The position numbers and the translations under genes were made by a program. DNA of 64,000 bases, from assembly GCA_029204225.1 (NCBI GenBank), contig CM055103.1, positions 48,367,958 through 48,431,957 on the forward strand, in the 5' to 3' direction. The notes below the pieces were generated by a model. That model was not told where the DNA came from, searched no databases, and was given only the letters and a program-made list of their open reading frames with translations. Positions 47,014-59,214 of this stretch are shown in pieces; the stretch's first letter is position 1; each line of letters opens with the position of its first letter. This DNA is from Diphasiastrum complanatum (Eukaryota; Streptophyta; Lycopodiopsida; Lycopodiales; Lycopodiaceae).

Positions 47014-47773
47014 CTATGTTGACTTGAACATGGATCTTGGAATCACTCCAAGATTGGCTCTATGCTTGATGAAGGAATTTTTGCTCAAAGGTTTGGTAAG
47101 CAAATCTGCAATACAAGATGATGTGTCGATGTGTTCCAAGTAGATTTCCCCTCCAATTAGCTTCTCTCTCATGAAGTGATGTGCAAGTTTGATGTGTTTG
47201 CTCCTTGCATGAAATATTGGATTGTTGGCAAGGGCTTGTGCTGAAATATTGTCACACATGATCAATGGTAGATCATCTTCCTTGATAATCTTTAGCCCTA
47301 CAAGCAACCTCTTGATCCAAAGCACTTCTTTTGTTGTAGTAGTAAGTGCCTTATATTCAGCTTCACAAGATGAGAGTGATATGGTATCTTGCTTTTTAGA
47401 AAGCCAAGATATTAAATTTCCTCCAAGATGTATGACATTTGCACTTGTAGATTTCCAATTCACTTCATCACTAGCAAAATCCGAGTCAGAATAGCCAACA
47501 ATAGAATATCTTCACTTTTGTATAACAAACCATAATCATAGGTTGAAGATATGTACCTAAGTACTCTTTTGGCCATTTTCCAATGATGAATAGTAGGATT
47601 TTGCATAGCTTGGCTCAACTTATGAACACTAAAAGTTACATCAGGCCTAGTTATGGTAAGCCAAATTAAGGAGCCTATAAGACTCCTAAACAGAGTGATG
47701 TCCTTGAAGGATCTTTCATCACCTTTATTAGGGTCTTTTACAATTTGCTCCATAGGAGTATCAAAACTCTTAT
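47014..47773 (-). pseudogene. Element B RNase H and RT end
   Basis: Minus-strand frames 47460-47753 and 47014-47463 read TPMEQIVKDPNKGDERSFKD, IWLTITRPDVTFSVHKLSQA, then GGNLISWLSKKQDTISLSSC, EAEYKAL, ANNPIFHARSKHIKLAHHF and the end LGVIPRSMFKST. Only one frame change separates them. It parallels copia-1 3540-4304 closely. The right edge is the insertion point of A; the rest of RT lies beyond 52953. Confidence 0.88.
47769..47773 (+). other. Target-site duplication of element A, left copy
   Basis: cttat; the partner is cttac at 52949-52953. A 5 bp duplication is standard for copia integration. Confidence 0.75.
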
Positions 47774-48595
47774 TGTGGAAAAAGTATAAAATGGACCAAA
47801 AGTGGATCCTAATCTGATCCTCAAGAGGGATTGGATGTTAGATTTACATGATCTATCAATCTACATAAAATTAAGATAAATCTAGATCAATTCTAGACAT
47901 AAAATCTTAACAAGAACAATCATTTAATGAAGGTAAATGTACTTGCTAGTTTCACATGTGTGAAACCCTGACAGAGTACGGACTCCAACATGAAAATTAA
48001 GTACACTATGATAGAACCTCAAAACAATCAAAACAAATGTAGACAAATAGAGAGAATTACACAAAATTGCTTCCAAAATCAAGATTGATGTTTCATATTG
48101 ATTGTGGCCAAATATGCCTCTATATATACACTTTTTGGAGCTCGAGGTACTGATCATGCATCAGATCTCACACGTGTGAGGATGATTTGGCATCATCATG
48201 CAATTTTGACACTTGGATCAAACTTTCTATTTTGGACATTTTTGGTCCAATTTCCTACTATATAGAGATCTTCATGGAAATCTTCTAGAAGCAAAAATTC
48301 GCCTACTTTAGCTTATTCCACACGTGTGAGCTGTCCTCTACACATGGGATGTGACACCTAACTAAATTATTTGGCTCATGCAATCAATAGATTGATGCCA
48401 TGTGTCATATATCTAGAAAACTAGTTTTTGGCCTTTTTAGCCACTAGAACTTGAATTAAATCATATGTACAACATATATGATTATGGTACATGACAAGTA
48501 CACTAGTTTCACACGTGGGAATAGGCTCCGCACATGTGTGTTTATCCTATACAAGATTTTTGGCCTCTACCAAGCTTATTTTTGCATTTTTCACA
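47774..48595 (-). repeat. 3' LTR of element A (822 bp)
   Basis: The minus strand starts TGTGAAAAATGCAAAAATAAG after the purine tract ttgaggag. Positions 47809-48595 align with 52162-52948 (787 bp each, with compensating 2 bp indels). Five palindromic cacgtg/catgtg words occur at about 47950, 48167, 48318, 48509 and 48531. Confidence 0.93.
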
Positions 48596-48607
48596 CTCCT
48601 CAAAAAT

Positions 48608-49600
48608 CTAGCTTGGCAAATCTAGCATAGATCTATCTATAACTCCAAGAGCCAATCTTAATTTTACAAATCGATCTTTAGGCAATGCCTTGGTGAGTAT
48701 ATCAGCAATGCAATTTGATGATGAAACATGAATAAGCTTGATCTCCTTTGCTTGCACTTTCTCCCTCACGAAATGATGTGAAATCTCAATCGCATGGAAG
48801 ACTGGATTGTTTGCAAGTTGTTGAGCTGCTTGATTGTCACAATATATGCATGGAATGTCTTCATCCTTGATCACATGTAGCTCCTCCAAAAGCCTTTTAA
48901 GCCAAAGAACCTCCTTTGTTGTTGTTGTCATAGCTTTATACTCGGATTCTATTGATGAAAGAGAGATGGTATCTTGCTCTTTGGAAAGCCAAGATATAGC
49001 TCCTCCACATAAGAATGTAGCAAATGCACTTATGGATCCTCTATCCATCTTGTCACCTGCAAAACTTGAGTCCGAATATGCTCTTAAACAAATATTAGTC
49101 CTTTCATAAACTATGCCAAAGTCTTTCGTAGCCAAGATGTACCTTAACACCCTTTTTGCTCCTTTCCAATGACATATTAATGGACTTTGCATGTATTGAC
49201 TCAATTTGCCAACACAAAAACTAAGATCTGGTCTAGTGATGGTTAAGTATATCAAGGAACCAATAAGCATTCTGTAGGTAGTGATGTCTTGAAAGGATGC
49301 TTCATCACTTTCCTTAGAAACTTTTACACTTAGTTCCATGGGAGTTTCAACTCCTTTACAATCAATCATGCCAAATTTTGCTAAGATTGATCTAGCATAC
49401 TTAGATTGACATATGAAAGTAAAATCATTACTTCTAGTGACTTCTATTCCAAGTATAACTTTAAGAAGTCCTAGATCTACCATCCTAAATTCACTAGACA
49501 AGGAAACTTTTACATCTTTGATGCCATCTAGATCATTTCCAGTGAGTATAATGTCATCAACATATAGAACTAAGATAATGATCTTCCCATCATGGTTCAT
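48608..49600 (-). pseudogene. Element A RT C-terminus and RNase H
   Basis: 330 codons are open on the minus strand: IIILVLYVDDIILTGNDLDG with intact YVDD, then SEFRMVDLGLLKVILGIEV, SLIYLTITRPDLSFCVGKLS. RNase H follows (AYSDSSFAGDKMDRGSISA, SLSSIESEYKAMTTTTKEVL, CDNQAAQQLANNPVFHAIEI). The conserved R-S/T-K-H tetrapeptide after FHA is deleted in frame. The end is ALGVIDRSMLDLPS. A small deletion with a frame change joins it to the upstream part at about 49600. Confidence 0.9.
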
Positions 49601-50885
49601 AAGAACTTACAACAAATCTAATGAAAATAAGATAGGAATGCAACCTAGAATACCATGCTCTTGGTGCTTCCTTGAGTCCATAAAGACTCTTCTTCAAGAA
49701 ACACACCTTGTCTTCTTCTCCATCTTTGATGAAGCCCTCGGGTTGGCACATGTAGATTTCCTCTTCCAAGAATCCATTCAAGAAAGCATTTGTCACATCA
49801 AGTTGGAAGAGCTCCCATTTGAAAGAAGTTGCAAGACATATGATTAATTTAATGGTCACAAGCTTTGCAACAGGTGCAAAGGTTTCATCATAATCTATGC
49901 CTTTGACTTGCAAAAAACCTTTTGCTACAAGTCTAGCTTTATACTTATGAATGGATTGATTATATTTCAATCTATATATCCATTTACAAGTAAGATACTT
50001 CTTTCCATAAGGTAGATCAATAAGCTTCCAAGTTTGATTTTCGATTAGTGCATCAAACTCTACTTGCATAGCTTTCCTCCAATATCGAGACTTATTTGCT
50101 TCCTCAAAACTAGTTGGTTCTTCAAGCATAGTAGTCAAGAAAGTATAAGAGTTGAGTAGTTGATAATCTTCCCTTTGCTCCCCTTTGTCACTATAAGCGA
50201 GCCTTGATGGCTCAGTCCTTGTCCTTGTTGATCTTCTTGGCACCCTTGGACTTTGAGTAAGTTTCACTTGGTCTTCATCTTCATGAAGCTCCTCCTCGGC
50301 CATAACATGATCCTTGACAATTTGAGAGTTGTTGGAAGTCACCTTTCTTTGGGGAGATTCATCAAAAAGTACATCTCTACTTACAACAACTTTCTTGGTA
50401 ATAGGATCAAATATCCTATAAGCTTTCTTACTTTCACTATAACCAACAAAGATGTCGTTGAAAGAAGTGGCATCTTCCTTTTTCCTTGTTTCTAAAGGAA
50501 TATGTACATAACAAGTACATCCAAAAACTTTCAAATCACTAAGATTTGGCTTTTTGCCAAACAATACTTCATAAGGTGTAAGTCCTTTAATGGCACTATT
50601 AGTTATTCTATTACATAGAAAGTTTGCACATAAAATAGCTTCTCCCCAAAATGAAATAGGAAGGCATGCATCTAATCTCAAAGCTTTAGCACACTCACAT
50701 AGTGTCCTATTCTTTCTCTCAGCTACTCCATTTTGTTGTGGAGTATATGTGCAAGTAAACTCTCTCCTAATGCCATTAGTTTCACAAAACTCTTTCATCC
50801 TATTGGAGATGTACTCCCTTCCATTATCACTTCTTAATACTTTCAAGCTAGTATTAAGTTGCTTTTCCACAAGAAATTTGAACTT
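49590..50885 (-). pseudogene. Element A integrase C-half and RT N-half
   Basis: 426 codons are open: VEKQLNTSLKVLRSDNGREY (second catalytic Asp), TPQQNGVAERKNRTLCECA (catalytic Glu), FWGEAILCANFLCNRI. The linker with PRRSTRTRTEPSRL leads to RT (TWKLIDLPYGKKYLTCKWIY, LVAKGFLQVKGIDYDETFAP, QLDVTNAFLNGFLEEEIYM). The integrase N-terminus, first catalytic Asp, protease and gag are absent: similarity ends at about 50885. Confidence 0.9.
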
Positions 50886-52161
<1,276 letters not shown>

Positions 52162-52948
52162 CTAATCTGATCCTCAAGAGAGATTGGATGTTAGATTTAC
52201 TTGATCTATCAATCTACATAAGATTAAGATCAATCTAGATCAATTCTAGACATAAAATCTTAACAAGAACAATCATTTAATGAAGGTAAATACTTGCTGG
52301 TTTCACACGTGTGAAACTCTGTCAGAGTACGGACTCCAACCTGAAAATAAAGTACACTATGATAGAACCTCAAAACAATCAAAACAAATGTAGACAAATA
52401 GAGAGGATTACACAAAATTGCTTTCAAAATCAAAATTGATGTTTCATATTGATTGTGGCCAAATATGCCTCTATATATACACTTTTTGGAGCTCGAGGTA
52501 CTGATCATGCATCAGATCTCACATGTGTGAGGATGCTTTGTCATCATCATGCAATTTTGACACTTGGATCAAACTTTTTATTTTGGGCATTTTTGGTCCA
52601 ATTTCCTACTTTATGGAGATCTTCATGGAAATCTTTTAGAAGCAAAAGCTCACCTACTTTAGCTTATTCCACACGTGTGAGCTGTCCTCTACACATGGGA
52701 TGTGACACCTAACTAGATTATTTGGCTCATGCAATCAATAGATTGATGCCATGTGTCATATATCTAGAAAACTAGTTTTTGGCCTTTTTAGCCACTAGAA
52801 CTGGAATTAAATCATATGTACAACATATATGATTATGGTACATGACAAGTACACTAGTTTCACACGTGGAAACAGGCTCCACACATGTGTGTTTATCCTT
52901 TATACAAGATTTTTGGCCTCTACCAAGCTTATTTTTGCATTTTTCACA
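52162..52948 (-). repeat. 5' LTR of element A, 3' end missing
   Basis: 787 bp aligned to 47809-48595. The last 35 bp of the LTR, present in the left copy at 47774-47808, are missing where the foreign segment joins. It keeps the palindrome tttcacacgtgtgaaa (52301 on), which the other copy has as catgtg. Confidence 0.92.
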
Positions 52949-53600
52949 CTTACAATCTAGCATATTAAATTGTTTCAACATTGAAAGAGCATACTTGGAT
53001 TGACAAATAAAAGCTTTCTCTTTATGGAAGTCAATCTCCAATCCTAAGATGTAATGAATTTTTCCAAGATCTTGCATCTTGAATTCTCTTCCAAGTGCAA
53101 TTTTGGTTTCTTCAACTAAATTGATACAACTTCCTGTTAGGATAATATCATCAACATAAATTAGAAGAATGACAATATCACTATCATAGAACTTGACATA
53201 CAAGGAAGGATCATAGTTACTAAGATTAAATTCTAGTGAGATAAGGAAAGTGTTAAGTCGAAAACACCACAATCTTGGTGCTTGCTTTAGTCCATAGAGA
53301 CTTTTGAAGAGCAAGCAAACTTTGGTCTTGTCTTGGATGAACCCAAGGGGTTGATCCATATAAATTTCTTCTTCTAGATATCCATTTAAAAATGCATTTG
53401 AGACATCTAGTTGAAAAACTTGCCATTTGAAAAAACAAGCAATAGAAATGATGATTCTAATTGATACCATCTTTGCAACTGGAGCAAAAGTCTCCTCATA
53501 ATCAAGTCCATAAACTTGAGCAAAATCCTTTGCACAAAGCCTTGCCTTGTACTTGTTGGTTGTGCCATCTTGATTATATTTGACTCAAAAAACCCATTTG
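52949..53600 (-). pseudogene. Element B reverse transcriptase N-half
   Basis: The minus strand reads VSIRIIISIACFFKWQVFQL, DVSNAFLNGYLEEEIYMDQ, KSLYGLKQAPRLWCF, then LLIYVDDIILTGS with intact YVDD, and SKYALSMLKQFNM. There element A is inserted. A stop-containing stretch near 53580 separates it from the linker (53585-54028). It is collinear with copia-1 RT. Confidence 0.88.
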
Positions 53601-54430
53601 CAAACAATAGTATGCTTATTGGATGGAAGATCCACAAGCTCCCATGTCTTATTGGCAATCAATGCAACATATTCCTCCTTCATGGCTAGAAACCATTCTT
53701 TTGAGTTGAGTGCATCATATACATCCTTTGGCTCTTCATGTGAAACAAAATATGCATAATTAGTGGAGTTGAGTTCCACTTGCTTGCCTTTATCTCCATA
53801 TGTAAGCCTCTTAGGCTCGGATCTTTCTCTTGCCTTCTTGTTGGATGAGTATCCAACCATAATCCCTTTGACTAAATTTGGATCATCTCTTCTCCTTGTT
53901 TCCAAGGGTACATGAAAAAAGCAAGGACATCCAAAAACTCTAAGGTGATCAACCTTAGGTTTCTTTTTAAAGAAGACTTCATATGGTGATCTTCTTGCAA
54001 GTGCATTGTGAGGTAATCTATTGCACAATTAATTGCTTCTCCCCAATATTTAATAGCCAAAGAAGCTTCAACTCGAATTGCTTTAACACATTCACATAGA
54101 GATCGATTTTTCCTTTTGGCAACTCCATTTTGAGATGGAGAATAAGCACAAGAAACCTCTCTCTTAATCCCTTCTACCTCACAATAATCATAGAACTTGT
54201 TGGAGATGTATTCACCTCCTCCATCACATCTCAAAGCTTTAATTTTGAAAGAAAATTGTTTCTCAACATAAGCTTTGAAAACTAGGAAGTGAAACACCAT
54301 AGCTTTTGAAGAAAGAAGGTACAACCAAGTATATCTTGTAAAATCAACAATGAAGGTAACAAAACAAGTTGCACCACCAATACTTTTTGAGGAAGAAAAC
54401 TGAACATCCGAGTGAATTAATTCCAAAGGA
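53601..54430 (-). pseudogene. Element B integrase, catalytic Glu replaced by Lys
   Basis: The core reads ELIHSDVQFSSSKSIGGATC (first Asp), IKALRCDGGGEYISN (second Asp), then PSQNGVAKRKNRSLCECVK, where copia-1 has VVERKN: Glu is Lys. FIDDY is also changed to FIVDF. After a frame change near 54030 it runs RLPHNALARRSPYEVFFKKK, VDHLRVFGCPCFFHVPLETR and the linker EPKRLTYGDKGKQVELNSTN. A three-codon difference from copia-1 also marks YSSNKKARERSEPKRL, a deletion in the linker. Confidence 0.85.
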
Positions 54431-54962
54431 TGAGAAGTCTTAATAGAAGACTTTTGATATGGCTTTCTATGTGATTTTGCAATAGCACAAGCCTCACATG
54501 GATTGATATCTTTGGAAAGTGATATTGGTTATCATTCTTGATCATAGAAGGCATAGATTTATAGTTAGAATGCCCCAAACTTCTATGCCATAAGTCCTCC
54601 TTAGACATAAGAGCAATTTCACAATAGTTTGCATTCTCATAAGAATTTAACTTGAAGATGCCACCATATCTAGATCCATTATCTAGGATCTCATCACCTT
54701 TCTTAATAAAGCAAGTATTGGAATTGAATTTTACATCACAACCACAATCAAGCAACTTTCCAATACTTATCAAGTTCTTTGTAAGCTTAGGAACAAAAGG
54801 AACATTGGAAAGTGATAGAACTTTAGAAGAAGCAAGTTTTAATGGAATGTTGCCAATTCCTTCAATAGAGTATTCATGATCATTTGTTGTATAAATAGAT
54901 CTTTTAAGTCCTTTGTAAGGTACAATAGAGTCAAAAAACTCTTTTGAACAACGCATATGTGA
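54417..54962 (-). pseudogene. Element B protease C-half and integrase zinc region
   Basis: A 179-codon frame: EGIGNIPLKLASSKVLSLSN, NLISIGKLLDCGCDVKFN, then DLWHRSLGHSNYKSMPSMI for the two His of the zinc region; the Cys pair is lost or out of frame (IHVRLVLLQNH). The D-S-G of protease stands at the junction near 54965, followed by Ala and an in-frame TGA, so protease is split by a stop. Confidence 0.8.
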
Positions 54963-55985
54963 TCAGGCACCACTATCAATATACCATGCTCCATCCTTCT
55001 TGAAGGGTGTTGAAGAAAGGCTTGACACCATGAGGGATCCTTCTCCATCACTTGTTATAAAGTCTTCTTCTTTCTCATTAGAGAGATTTGCTTGTTTGAG
55101 TTGATTTTTCTTTTTGAAGCAATTAGAGGGATAGTGTCCCTTCTTGCCACAAAAGAAACACTTGACTTTCTTCTTCTTGGTCTTGGAAGTAGAAGAATGA
55201 GTTGAGTCATCCTCTTCTCCATCTTTGTCGTTGTCCTTGGCTTTGTCTTTGTTGAAAACTTGAGAAATCTGGTTCTTGCTCCTCCCTTTATGCTTTTCCT
55301 TGACAAAGAGAGCTTTGTCACTCCCAATATGCTCGAGTTTGTTCATCCTTGAAAGCTTGTAACTTTGCTTTGCTTCTTCAGAGATGAGAATTCCTTGAAG
55401 AGTCTCCAAATTGGGCAACTCCTCCTTTATGGCAAAGGATTGAACAAGATTATCATAGTCTTCTTTTAAACCATTAAGAATGACTTGTACTAGCTCATCT
55501 TGATTGATTGTGACAACAACACAAGCAAGCTCCCTATGAAGATCTTTTACTCTTAGAACATAATTTGATGCACTCTGCTCACTTCTTTGAAAACTTTGAA
55601 AAATCTGATTTCTAAGAGTGAGTATTCTAGAAGTGTTCTTAGCTTCATAGATAGACTTAAGTGCATCCCAAGCTTCTTTAGCAGTGGTGCAAGATCCTAT
55701 TTCTCTTAGAATCTCATTAGAGACATTCATTTTAATGAAGTGTGGAGCCATTCTAGCTCTTTTCCTATACTTTGGTATTTCAAGTTGTGCTTGAGGCTCC
55801 TCCTCAATACCAAGTACTATGTCCATAACATCCTGGAGTATAAGAACAGACTCCATCCTAACCTTCCATATTGAATAATTGGAGGTACTTAGTCTTTCAC
55901 TTGGTTCTAAGAGATATCCTCCTACAAGTGCCATATTGTAAAAACTTCTTGTTATTGGACAATTATATGTTTGAGCTTGTTCCAA
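54963..55985 (-). CDS. Element B gag with zinc knuckle and protease start
   Basis: 340 codons are open. A UBN2-type capsid occupies about 20-220 (LLEPSERLSTSNYSIWKVRM, SCTTAKEAWDALKSIYEA, LQGILISEEAKQSYKLS). An acidic/Ser stretch leads to the CCHC knuckle VKCFFCGKKGHYPSNCFKKK at about 275-290. The C-terminus reaches the protease start GAWYIDSGA and stops. It is the best-preserved copia gag in the window and the reference for the deletion in copia-1. The native start is probably the internal Met before ALVGGYLLEP; upstream sequence is foreign. Confidence 0.85.
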   Translation of the reverse strand: MEQAQTYNCPITRSFYNMALVGGYLLEPSERLSTSNYSIWKVRMESVLILQDVMDIVLGIEEEPQAQLEIPKYRKRARMAPHFIKMNVSNEILREIGSCTTAKEAWDALKSIYEAKNTSRILTLRNQIFQSFQRSEQSASNYVLRVKDLHRELACVVVTINQDELVQVILNGLKEDYDNLVQSFAIKEELPNLETLQGILISEEAKQSYKLSRMNKLEHIGSDKALFVKEKHKGRSKNQISQVFNKDKAKDNDKDGEEDDSTHSSTSKTKKKKVKCFFCGKKGHYPSNCFKKKNQLKQANLSNEKEEDFITSDGEGSLMVSSLSSTPFKKDGAWYIDSGA

Positions 55986-56110
55986 ACAAACTTGATGTTG
56001 TCGTAAGAGGGAGGAAGACTAGACAGAAGAGACATGTTAGCATCTTCATCTGACACTGGCGAACCTACTGTAGCTAATTGATTGAGGAAAGAGAGAGTTC
56101 ATATTTACAT
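55986..56110 (-). pseudogene. Small copia gag fragment of another family
   Basis: The minus strand reads FLNQLATVGSPVSDEDANMS then LLSSLPPSYDNI, a typical Retrotran_gag_2 segment not belonging to B, whose own equivalent region is at about 55500. It sits exactly between the truncated B gag and the resumption of D. Confidence 0.7.
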
Positions 56111-56900
56111 AGTGTATTGGTGCTCAAGACGAACTCAAATGATTCGAGTTCTGATGACTCGAATTCTGGTGAGTTGGAGTGATGCTTAATTTCAACATAA
56201 TCGACCACGTCTGAAATGACGTAGCATAACTAATAACCACATACAACTGGAGTGACCGGCTATCCACATCATGAATTATTCCGATTCCCTTATACAAGAT
56301 CTGGACATAACACAATGTCAACTCCAGATGCTGATCAATGGAAAGTCGCAATGGACATGGACTATAACTGAGCTGCCAATGGATCGAAATCCGATTCCAT
56401 GCAAATGGATATTCAAAGCTAAGTATGATGCTGAAGGAAGACAAACTCGATACAAGGCTAGACTGGTTGCCAAAGGCTTCTCCCAAATTCCAGATCTAGA
56501 CTATTCAAAGACCTTATGTCATGTTGTCAAACATACTTCAATTCGACTACTACTCTCCTATGCAGCTGTAGCCGATGTCAAAGTCCACCAAATGGATGTC
56601 CAGACAGCTTTCCTGAATAGGACTATCGAAGAGGAGATCTACATGTTGTAACTAGAGGGATACGAGCTCAAGGGTAAGGAGCACCTTGTTTGCAAAATTT
56701 ACAAGGCTCTGTATGGTCTGAAACAGTCACCAAGAGCTTGGTTTCAGAAGATAATTGCATTTCTAGTCGAGAATGGTTTTAGTCTAAATTCAGCAGACTC
56801 GAATGTCTACTTCAAGTCTGTCTCGACTTCCTTCATAATCATCACTTTATATGTAATTGATATGTTATGATTTAATAACAATCTGAATCTATTGAAGACC
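56111..56900 (+). pseudogene. Element D reverse transcriptase
   Basis: A decayed linker to 56270, then RT: NPIPCKWIFKAKYDAEGRQT, YKARLVAKGFSQIPDLDYSK, VHQMDVQTAFLNRTIEEEIY. After a TAA it continues CKIYKALYGLKQSPRAWFQK. The YVDD position reads LYVID near 56855, with the first Asp changed. The element order shows that it completes the left part at 45216-46409. Confidence 0.82.
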
Positions 56901-57019
56901 AACTGCAAATCGAGCTACTTTCCACTCGACCCTGGTCTGAAACTATAAAAGGAACAATTTCCTTAAACTGAGGCAAAAAAGGAGGAAATGAAACAATATC
57001 ATTTCACTCCATTATCGGC

Positions 57020-57590
57020 TCACTGATGTATGCAATGCTCTGCACTCGACTTGATCTTACATACTCGATCAATTCACTTAGCCAGTTCCTATCGAATCTA
57101 GGGCCAATCCATTGGAATGCACTCATAAAGGCCATGAAATATATCCAAGCAACAAAACATCTATGCATATGTTATGGAGGCAGCCAATCTGCCAACATTC
57201 TTGAAGGTTATACAGATGCAAATTGGGTAGGAGATATCGACACCAGAAGATCGACTTCTGGATTTGTATTCTTATTCAATCAAGGCCCAATCTCATGGAA
57301 CAACCGCAAACAGACCTTAGTAGCATTATCAGCAACTGAATCAAAATACATAGCTCCACAAATGCTACCAAGGAGGCAATTTGGCTAAGAAATCTACTTG
57401 TAGATATCGACCTTGCTCAACTACATCCAACCACCATATAATGTGATAACCAAAGCACAATTGCACTATCTCTAAATTCGAGATTTCACTCTCGAAGCAA
57501 GCATATCAAAATCATGTATCACTACCTCAGAGAAAAAGTGCAAAACAAGGAAATATCATTAGTTTACTGTAGAACAGATTTTATGGCAAC
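57020..57590 (+). pseudogene. Element D RNase H
   Basis: SLMYAMLCTRLDLTYSINSL, GYTDANWVGDIDTRRSTSGF, SWNNRKQTLVALSATESKY. A frame change near 57370 leads to SRFHSRSKHIKIMYHYLRE and KEISLVYCRTDFMA. About 120 bp between RT and this block (56880-57000) are decayed. Confidence 0.82.
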
Positions 57591-57745
57591 ATCGACTCAC
57601 TCGACATTCCATCATCACTCGACAATCGACTCCATCGACTTACTCGACAATCGACAACTCGACTCCAGCGACAACTTCATCGACGTACCCGACTCCATCG
57701 ACTCCATCAACACTCGACTAACTTGACTTACTCGACTCCCTCATC
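57588..57745 (+). repeat. Degenerate TCGAC-word array
   Basis: About 13 tcgac words lie within 160 bp at irregular 6-20 bp spacing (for example actcgacaatcgactccatc). It starts where element D coding loses similarity. Confidence 0.75.
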
Positions 57746-58545
57746 AAGTCAAATGTGCAAGTATGTGAGGAAGTACTTGAGGAACAAGAACAAGAATTTG
57801 AAAGCTTGTTAAAAGCTTATAAATGGTATGTTAAGAAGGTTTTTCCAAGTTAAGAATAAAGGCTTTTCCATAAGTCTATGCATGCAAATTAAATGGTTTT
57901 TTCACATGCAAGCCATGAAATCTCTTTCATGCAAACAGTCCCGAAAACATTCGAAGACGACATGATTGACTCTGTTTGAGTGTCTCAGTTAGCGGAGGTG
58001 AAATCGCGTATTATCCATGTGTATGCCCACGTGAGCAATTCACGTGTTGGTGATCCACGTGACATGCCCAAACAGGAAACCCAATAGCAAGCAATAATTT
58101 GTTTTGATTATTTATTTTACAAAGCTAAAAACCAATACCTGAAAAACTTAATAAAATAAGCAATTTATTTGAAATATCCACATGGCAAACCCACAAAAGC
58201 TGAAAATACAAATAAAAATAGTTTTTTAAGTCATTTAAATTAAAACCAAAACACAAGTATGTCAATGTTTCACATGATTGCTAAGTCCTCCTTGCAAAGC
58301 AATGCATGGGCAAAGGGACGATGCAGTGTTAGGGCCAAAAATGGGGGCAATAAAAAGGCAAGGCAAAGGGACTTGATGCAGTCTAAGGGCAAAACTGGGG
58401 GGCAATTAAAAAGGCAGAGCCTTTAAGTGACGAAATGCGTGTACCAATGCTAAAGCAACATCAGACTTGGATGTGGGCGCGTGCATGTGGCACCCTATAA
58501 TAGCCTCGTATCTTATTAGCACGTCAGGGTTTGGCCCCGACCCTA
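57746..58545. other. Spacer upstream of TRM112, no gene
   Basis: AT-rich, includes a pair of similar phrases (gcaaagggacgatgcagt / gcaaagggacttgatgcagt, 58311 and 58363). A further cacgtg cluster lies near 58028-58060. No coding motif. Confidence 0.5.
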
Positions 58546-59214
58546 TTCAGCTCCCGACACGCGTCCTAGGTGCCGGCCTGCTGTCGCCCGGCCTGTCTGC
58601 CCGCTACCCGCCCAGTCTGCCCGCCCTGCCTGACCTATTTTCCACGTGGTGCAGATCTCAAATTATCCCATAATCAACTGGGAGAAATGAATCTGCCTGC
58701 ATATATAATGAAACTGCCCATATTCTCCCATGCATGCGTGAGCATGGAGGTGCCTGTGCACAGGCCTCGTGCCCGACGCCCCCAGCGTGCTCCCGAGCGA
58801 TGGTCTCGGCGCCATTGTGTGGTCCCGGTGCTGGCGCCAGCGCCATTGTTGGTCCCGCATGAGGGTGGCGCGAGTGTGGATGTGGTCCCGGCGCCAGCGC
58901 CAGCATGGTCCCGGCGCCAGTGCGTTACCGACGCACGCGTGTCAAAGCGTGTTTTGTCCCCTGCCCTGACTCCACATGTTAGTCGCTTATTGGGTGGGGG
59001 CCAAAGGTGTCCCAGGCTGCCCCCGTGCCAATAAGCGACAAGGCTATAATAGGGAGCAAAAGAGTGAGGGACTGAAAGAGAAGCTCCTGAACGCCATTGA
59101 TCCAGCGGGGTCGGGTAGGTTTTTCTGCCGACGGCTGCAGCACGTAGCTCCTTCACACATACTGTGGGTAATCTCCGGTAAATTGCAGCATTTGCGAGGG
59201 TTTAGGGTTGAGCC
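58546..59214 (+). promoter_or_regulatory. GC-rich putative promoter and 5' UTR of TRM112
   Basis: The base composition changes sharply from AT-rich to GC- and CpG-rich over about 500 bp. ggtcccggcgccag-type words recur at about 58824, 58883 and 58907. A TATA-like ctataata lies at 59044-59051, about 165 bp before the ATG. The gag-like open frames here follow from GC content only. Confidence 0.55.

Noticed and set aside
53872-54426. Element B integrase considered potentially active
   Set aside because: Catalytic Glu is Lys, FIDD is changed and the zinc Cys pair is lost.
58570-59156. Long open frames on both strands upstream of TRM112
   Set aside because: Pro/Arg/Ala-rich translations are open because the sequence is GC-rich. 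No domain, and they overlap the promoter and 5' UTR.
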